Shown: piece by piece, positions 58,288 through 64,000 of the stretch
Layout of the letters: each line of letters opens with the position of its first letter
How positions within the stretch are numbered: the first letter of the stretch is position 1
Assembly: GCA_003117195.1 (NCBI GenBank)
Contig: BDSI01000001.1
Coordinates: 434,001 to 498,000, forward strand
Direction: 5' to 3'
Length of the DNA: 64,000 nt
DNA from: Eudorina sp. 2006-703-Eu-15
Taxonomy: Eukaryota > Chlorophyta > Chlorophyceae > Chlamydomonadales > Volvocaceae
Position numbers and translations under genes: made by a program
Notes under the pieces: model-generated
What the model saw: the letters and a program-made list of their open reading frames with translations, nothing else
What the model was told of the DNA's origin: nothing
Database searches by the model: none

Positions 58288-61136
58288 ATGGCAACTGGAG
58301 CTTCGTGGGCGCACTACCAAAACCGCTTTCGGGCCTGGATGTCGGCAGCTCAATCGAACGCGTCGACTTTTTTACACACGCTGTCATGCTTCTACGTCGT
58401 AAGTAGATTACTCTCTTAACATGTCTCCCATCACCGGCAGTTCCGAGAAGCGCCGGACCCCACATTTGTCATCGCGCCCCGCTGCATTGCATGCAGTTCA
58501 GCCGGTACGGCCTCTTCGTCTCAAAAGTCACAGGCCCTTCCATGCTCCCCACGTTTGGGGGCCAAGGGGACTACGTCATCGCCGAGGCGGTCACCCCGAT
58601 GTGGGGCCAGCTGAAGCCAGGTGCGGGTGGACTTGGGCTCGGGGACAGGGGCAGGCCCGAGAACTTGCAGCGCTGTCTGCGGAACGCTGCACCTGGTACC
58701 GTCGACGTGTCTTCCACAACTCATGGGTGCCGTGCCTTAGCCTGCTTCAACAGTGCGAACAACGTGCACCCACATCGATTTGCCATGACGCCCCCCCTAT
58801 CGGTTCTTGGGGTCCCCTTCAAACCGATATGGGGGGCGTCATGGCCCACGTCTCGTTCTCGGTGTCGGGGGCGTCGACACACTGCCAGTCCGTCACCGGT
58901 TTGAAAGACACCGAGTATCAGCACCCGTCGGCGGCGGACCTTTTCAGTGGTGTCATCCACCCCCCGTCGACGGCCTTCCCCTCTCCACGCAACTCCCTTT
59001 CGGCGGCTTCCTAGCTGCCCCCTCCGCCCTCGCCCTCTCCACCCCCTGCCGACCCAGTCCGACGATCTCCCCTCCAAACCCTCCTGAACCCCGGACGCCC
59101 TTTCCCCTTGTCGCGAACCCCTCGCCCCCCTTCGGCGTTGCGCCTCGCCCTCCCGCCTCGGGCCCCATCCCCCCCCCAGGTGACGTGGTGATCTGCACCC
59201 GGCCCGTGGACCCCGCCGAGTCCATCATCAAGCGGGTGGTGGCCCTGGAGGTGGGAGGGGGGAGGGGGCACAGGCGTCTGGGGTGGAGTGGATTGGTGCG
59301 GGGCGTACACAAGAAACACACACTAAGCCGGGTGTGTAAAAGATAACTGAGCCGTGTGAAGCGAAGTCTAGCGTAATAGTCGATGCAGGCGACAGAAACA
59401 GAGGACATCCGAAACCCGCCCTAATTGTGGGCAGAGCAGAGCAGGAGTGTGTGACATGCAAGGGGCACAGCCAAGGCCATATGCCACCAAACCGCCCCTG
59501 CCCCAATCCATAAAGCATTGCCGTGTGTGTGGTTCGAGAAGAGACCCGTGTGTGATTGTGTGTGTGCGTGTGTGTAACGGGGAATCGCTGGGGGTGGTGA
59601 TACACCGCCCCCGTCTCTGCCCGCCGGTCACAGTCATTGCCGGTCGTCATCACTCTGTGACGTGGTCCCAGCTGCCGTACTCCTCGCCGTGACGTGCCGT
59701 ACCACACACACCGCCTGCCCCACTCGGTGTGCCCTTGGCCTCGCCGTACAGGGTGAGGAGGTGGTGCTGTACCCGGACCGGGAGAGCAGCGAGATTCGCC
59801 GCATCCGGGTGCGACCTCGGCCCCCCCGCGAGGAGGAGGAGGGGGAGGGGTGCGGGGCCATAGCAAATAGGGTTGAGGTGGGGGGCCCCGGTCATGTGTG
59901 TGGTGGGGGGGGAAGAGGGGAGGGTTGCGCTGATGTCGTTCGCCTTGCTGTCGGGTGCTGGGCCGGGCCGGGCTGGGCCGCGGGCCGGGAATCCGTCCGA
60001 TTGCGGATGGTTGCGCTTGCAGTGAGTACTTTGCATGGGTGGGTTAAGGCGCTTGAGGGGAAGTACCTTCCTGGGCTGGTGGCAAGCTAGCAGCCCAACT
60101 GGCCCGGTGATGAGAGTCCCGGGAGGAGGCTCCTCGTTGCACGCGAGGGGGGCCCCTCGGGGGGGGGGGGCACCGCGCTTCGGCACGCGCGTTGGCGGAC
60201 CACGGACGGGCGTTGCCGCGTGTTTCTACGGCAGGAAGATTAACTTACCGGTGTCGTGCGATGAGCGAGGAGACCCCACCCGTGCCATGTGTTTGTACGG
60301 CAGCGCAGGTTCCGCCGGGCCACGTGTGGATCCAGGGCGATAACCTGACGCAGTCGCTGGACTCCCGGCAGTACGGCCCCGTACCGCGGGCCCTGGTGCG
60401 AGGTCGCGTCGTGTTTCAGGTGCGGGCAGGGCCGGGGGGGGGGGGTTTCGGGGGGTCGCGAGGTGGGGGAGGTTGGGGAAGGCGGCGGGGTCTCTTCCTC
60501 GACTATGTGTGCGAAGGCTTCAGGCCGCATGTGGTGTCAGGACACGGGTCCACGTTGTAACGGTTACATTACATAGGGTGTACCTACCCACGCCGGACCG
60601 CCCAACGGGTCTTGGCTACGAAGGCGCGTTCAGCATTCCGATAATAGTAGGGTTGGGTAGGGCAGGGCAGGGTTGGGTAAGGTGGGGCAGGGCAGGGTTG
60701 GGTAAGGTGGGGCAGGGCAGGGTTGGGTAAGGTGGGGCAGGGCAGGGTTGGGTAAGGTGGGGCAGGGCAGGGTTGGGTAAGGTGGGGCAGGGCAGGGTTG
60801 GGCAAGGTGGGGCAGGGCAGGGTTGGGCAAGGTGGGGCAGGGCAGGGTTGGGCAAGGTGGGGCAGGGCAGGAGGAACCAGCCCCTCTTGGGGCGACGGCG
60901 CCCCTGGACCCGGAGTCATACGTCAAGGGCACAGTAGGGTAGGGCAAAGCAGGGATAGGCAGGACGGGAGCACAGGGTAGGCATGTTTGCATGGGGTATC
61001 TCTCATTACTGTTTACTTGCTGTTTACGATCAGCCATGCCGCCGGTTGCCCCTGCGCCCCTGCGCCCCTGCGCTCGCAGGTCTTCCCGAAGCCGGGCTGG
61101 GTGGACAACTCGATCGACTCGGTTCGGCGGTGGTGA
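58288..61136 (+). CDS. IMP1: Mitochondrial inner membrane protease subunit 1 (S26 signal peptidase), 176 aa
   Basis: Exons 58288-58398, 58497-58620, 59180-59250, 59752-59808, 60309-60419, 61080-61136; 531 nt, phases continuous, ATG at 58288. IMP1 cleaves sorting signals from proteins delivered to the intermembrane space and works as a dimer with IMP2 in the inner membrane. The N-terminal ~45 residues supply the membrane-anchoring segment (FLHTLSCFYVFSRYGLFV). The catalytic Ser is S52 in GPSMLPTF and the general base Lys is K96 in SIIKRVVALEG. The conserved box VPPGHVWIQGDN then SLDSRQYGPVP is complete. The GHVWxQGDN and SxDSRxxGPVP text and the length favour IMP1 over IMP2 or plastid/bacterial leader peptidases. 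A TGTAA signal follows the stop by about 65 nt. Confidence 0.92.
58781..58845. repeat. Inverted repeat (stem-loop) in IMP1 intron 2
   Basis: The arms TGCCATGACGCCCCCCC..ATCGGTT (58781-58805) and AACCGATATGGGGGGCGTCA..GC (58822-58845) pair over about 24 bp around a ~16-nt loop. Confidence 0.75.
59429..59470. repeat. Dispersed short repeat, copy 5
   Basis: This copy reads GGGCAGAGCAGAGCAGGAG then TGTGTGACATGCAAGGGGC. It lies in IMP1 intron 3 (59251-59751). Confidence 0.65.
60650..60870. repeat. ~25-bp minisatellite in IMP1 intron 5
   Basis: About eight to nine copies of GGGTTGGGTAAGGTGGGG plus CAGGGCA, with GTAAGG/GCAAGG variants, lie between exons 60309-60419 and 61080-61136. It is strongly G-rich on the sense strand. 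Confidence 0.95.
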
Positions 61137-62534
61137 CGGGGTCGAGTGTACACCGTTTGAGGCTGTGGCTGCAGCCCCCCCCCCTCCCCCCTCGTGGTTT
61201 GTGTAAACGTCCACCAAATTCCGATATCCGCCCCTCCCTGGTGCTTCAGATCTTGATGACACCAGGCTGGCGACTGCAGATTAGGTAGTTAGATGAGGCT
61301 GGGCGGTGCGTGAGGAAGGAAGTGGGTTCAATGACACGTGGGGGTGGGTGTGGGTGCGGGTGCGGGTGCGGGTGTGGGTGAAGACGGGTATGTGGAGACG
61401 GGTGTCCGTATACGTGTCTGGGCTGGGGATGTCCTCGTCGACATCAGGTCGCTCAGGTGTGTACCCGAGTGCGCTGTGCTTTGCAACCTAGGGCTTTGCA
61501 CCCTGGATACTGCGGGCCCTCCCTGGTGGACGGGGAATGGGAAGACTTAAATCGTTGTTTGAAACGGGCAGCGTTTGTATCCTTGTGTGAAACGGGCAGG
61601 GCTTGGTTTCTTCTTAGGAAGGGGCGGATGATGAGGTAGCTTGTTGTCGTTGGAGGTATGTCTCACCGTGTGGCTGCGCTTGGTTTCCGTCCGATTAGCG
61701 TCGATTAGCGTCGATAAGCGACGAGATGAGATGAGACATGAGAGCAGTCATGTAAAAGACGACACGCCGGTAGTGCTGAGAACCGGAATCAAGCGCAGCA
61801 AGCAGCAAACACCGACGAGGGGTGTTGACGAGGGGTGTTGACGTACCCGACAAACCCAGTACTACACCCGCCTGGGCATGCTGGTAGCCGCAGGCATCCC
61901 CCATCTCCTCCAACCATGCAGCTCAGCGTCCCGTGTCCCAGGCCCATGTCCCATGTCCCAGCCCCATGTCACATGTCGAAGGCGTGAGTCATTCCTCCAG
62001 CTACCGCGAGGCGGATAGCTGGTCAGGAGCCCAGGCGGCCCAGGCACCGGTCCCACCTGTACTGGGTCCGTAGGTGTGCGCGAGGATTAGTACGGACTAA
62101 CCGGACGTGCGTTACCTGGCGATGCCTGGCAAATGTTTAACCTGGTTTGATAGTCGCATGGACCGTGCCTGGCAGTGGATGCATGGATACGAACATAGTC
62201 GCACAAACGTTTTACATAAATCGATACGACAGACTATCACTTTGGCGCTCTTTCGCTTTTGCTAGCTAGCTTAGTGCGCATTAGTAATGCCGGTCAATCC
62301 GTTGACAGGTGACTATGGGCTGCTTCCTGCTTGCTAAACCAGACCCGAATATTTAATCTGGAAAGCTGATAACATTGGGCTTGGCAACGTTTCTTGGCCT
62401 GTGCGGCGATACCAAGTAACTATTGTGCAAACTATGGGCTAGCAATTTGTTAGTTAAGCTTTTCGGCCATGTAAGATATTTTTCCGTAAAGATGGAGATC
62501 GCCAGGAAAATGAGGAGTTAGCGAGATTAAAACA
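61137..62534. other. No gene recognised between IMP1 and the helicase gene
   Basis: Apart from the IMP1 3' UTR, the region holds a (GGGTGC/GGGTGT)n tract near 61340-61380 and AT-richer sequence at 62140-62530, which should contain the helicase promoter. No convincing coding frame. Confidence 0.5.
61202..61206 (+). terminator. TGTAA poly(A) signal of IMP1
   Basis: TGTAA lies 66 nt past the IMP1 stop codon, a usual place for the volvocine polyadenylation signal. Confidence 0.55.
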
Positions 62535-63496
62535 ATGGACCCGCCACGAGGTGGCTTTCTGCGGCCTGGCAGCCAGTCCAACTCAGCCTTTGGTGTAAAA
62601 TTCGATCGTCCTGGCCAGCGCAGCGCCCGTAAACGCGGTGACGAGCCTCCAGCATCTACCGCTCAGCCTGGCAAGCGGGGACCCGGCCCAGCAGCCGCCC
62701 CGCGGCCAAGCTCCAGCAGCGATGATGGAGACGACAAGGGCTTTGAGTCAGGGCCGCCGGAGCTTCTCCCGGACGGCGCGCGCGGGCCGGACCTGCCGCC
62801 GATGCACCCCAGCTACCGCTACGGCGACCTATCCCTGCCGGTCTCCCGATACCGGCGACAGATCTTGTACCTGATCGAGAACCACGCAACGACGATCATC
62901 GTGGGGGAGACCGGCAGCGGCAAGACGACGCAGGTGCCCCAGTTCCTGTTCGAGGCGGGCTGGGCGCAGCAGGGCTTTGCGATTGCGATCACGCAGCCGC
63001 GCCGCGTGGCGGCCACCACCGTGGCTGCGCGGGTGGCGGAGGAGATGGGGTGCGACGTGGGCACCGCGGTGGGGTACGCCGTCCGCTTCGACAACGCCCT
63101 GACGGCGGTGAGGTCGCCGGGGGGCCGTGGTTGGGCCGATGGGGCCGTGGTGGGGCCGAGGGGGTCGGAGGGGCCGCGGTGGGGCCGGGGGGCCACGGTG
63201 GGGGCAGGGAGGTGTACCCAGCTCCGCGGAGGACAGCTCCATCGGTGTATGGGGTGTTTGGGGGGTATGGGGGCCTGCATTTTCATTTCTGCTAGCAGCC
63301 GCACACTGCAGCTGCCAGCTACTCCGATGCTGCTCCGATGGTTGTGGCTGCAACTGTGGCGCACGTTCCTCCTCTCAACGTCTCTCTCAAGTGTGTGCAC
63401 CGTACGGACCCGCCAGGGCCGCACCTGCATCAAGTACCTGACTGATGGGGTGCTGCTGCGGGAGATGTTGGACGACCCACTGCTGACGTCGTACAG
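62535..63496 (+). CDS. DHX35: DEAH-box RNA helicase, DHX35 type (5' exons only; continues past the window)
   Basis: Exon 1 is 62535-63107 and exon 2 is 63417-63496 (donor AG|GTACGA); the rest is beyond the right edge. The N-terminus is a variable basic/acidic region. The RecA1 domain begins with [17 protein letters not shown], Walker A is [13 protein letters not shown], motif Ia is TQPRRVAA, and exon 2 gives [18 protein letters not shown] just ahead of where the DEAH motif should follow. The text between GYAVRFD and KYLTDG has exactly the length found in human DHX35, which supports the splice choice. DHX35 is a catalytic-stage spliceosomal helicase. Other DEAH helicases share these motifs, so the subfamily call is less sure than the family call. 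Confidence 0.85.
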
Positions 63497-63629
63497 GTAC
63501 GACAGCGAGGTTTTGGGTGGTGTCCGAACTGAAACCAAACCCTTGCCTTTACCTCCCCAGCTATACTCGGATGAAAGGGGCAGTATCGTGACGTTATATT
63601 GCCCTCTCCTGTCGACCGCTTCTGCTGAC

Positions 63630-64000
63630 CCCTGCGACCCCTGCGACCCCTGCGCCCCCTGCGACCCCTGCGACCCCTGCGGCCCCTGCGGCCCCTGCGC
63701 CCCCTGCGACCCCTGCGGCCCCTGCGGCCCCTGCGGCCCCTGCGCCCCCTGCGACCCCTGCGACCCCTGCGACCCCTGCGACCCCTGCGACCCCTGCGAC
63801 CCCTGCGACCCCTGCGACCCCTGCGACCCCTGCGACCCCTGCACCCCCTGCGGCCCCTGCGACCCCTGCGACCCCTGCGACCCCTGCGACCCCTGCGACC
63901 CCTGCGACCCCTGCGACCCCTGCGACCCCTGCGACCCCTGCGGCCCCTGCGACCCCTGCGACCCCTGCGACCCCTGCGGCCCCTGCGGCCCCTGCGGCCC
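63630..64000. repeat. 9-bp minisatellite (CCCTGCGAC)n in the helicase intron, runs off the window
   Basis: About 40 copies of the nonamer, with CCCTGCGGC and CCCTGCGCC variants. Because 9 is a multiple of 3, the frame stays open as an Asp-Pro-Cys/Gly-Pro-Cys repeat. It follows the exon 2 donor and is therefore intronic by the model. Confidence 0.95.

Noticed and set aside
61320..61385. Telomere-like G-rich repeat (GGGTGC/GGGTGT)
   Set aside because: Short, irregular and not the TTTTAGGG-type repeat of green algae.

Overview
The window looks like nuclear DNA of a chlamydomonadalean (volvocine-type) green alga. Evidence: GC-rich, Ala/Gly/Ser-rich coding exons; many short GT..AG introns, commonly with GTGAG/GTGCG donors and GCAG acceptors; TGTAA poly(A) signals; CA microsatellites in introns; and the gene content (two DUF1517/FLAP1-like plastid proteins, an Ala-rich MYND-finger protein, an expansin-like secreted protein, a mitochondrial inner-membrane protease and a DEAH helicase). 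Nothing bacterial is visible: no operons, Shine-Dalgarno sites or CRISPR. The species cannot be fixed from sequence alone.

Layout. 1-8.7 kb: a Ty3/Gypsy-type LTR retrotransposon on the minus strand, cut by the left edge: Gag-protease, then RT-RNase H followed by a degenerate cytosine-methyltransferase-like domain, then an integrase with an intact DDE triad, in three overlapping frames related by -1 steps. 10.7-20.7 kb: a tandem duplication of about 5 kb carrying two seven-exon minus-strand genes for DUF1517/FLAP1-like plastid membrane proteins; the left copy (720 aa) has a large Ser-rich and Thr-Asp-Thr-Ala repeat insertion, the right copy (465 aa) has a 179-nt perfect-looking hairpin in its last intron. 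23.1-31.9 kb: a minus-strand gene of at least 19 exons for a large coiled-coil protein, with one in-frame TGA and one 1-nt frame lesion; its 5' end runs into repeats. 32-42.5 kb: three unrelated satellite/minisatellite arrays covering about 9 kb. 42.8-48.7 kb: a plus-strand two-exon gene for a 1777-aa protein with a C-terminal MYND-like finger. 52.4-57.2 kb: a minus-strand 12-exon expansin-like gene (400 aa, signal peptide). 58.3-61.1 kb: a plus-strand six-exon IMP1 gene (176 aa), head-to-head with the expansin gene. 62.5 kb to the end: the 5' exons of a DHX35-type DEAH-box helicase running off the right edge.

The genes do not form a pathway; they are independent eukaryotic loci. Almost every gene carries its own minisatellite, hairpin or dispersed short repeat inside an intron. 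The most unusual item is the methyltransferase-like domain in the Gypsy polyprotein. Exon boundaries were deduced by hand from splice dinucleotides and phase continuity; every multi-exon model except the coiled-coil gene closes in frame from ATG to stop (the helicase is followed only as far as the window allows).
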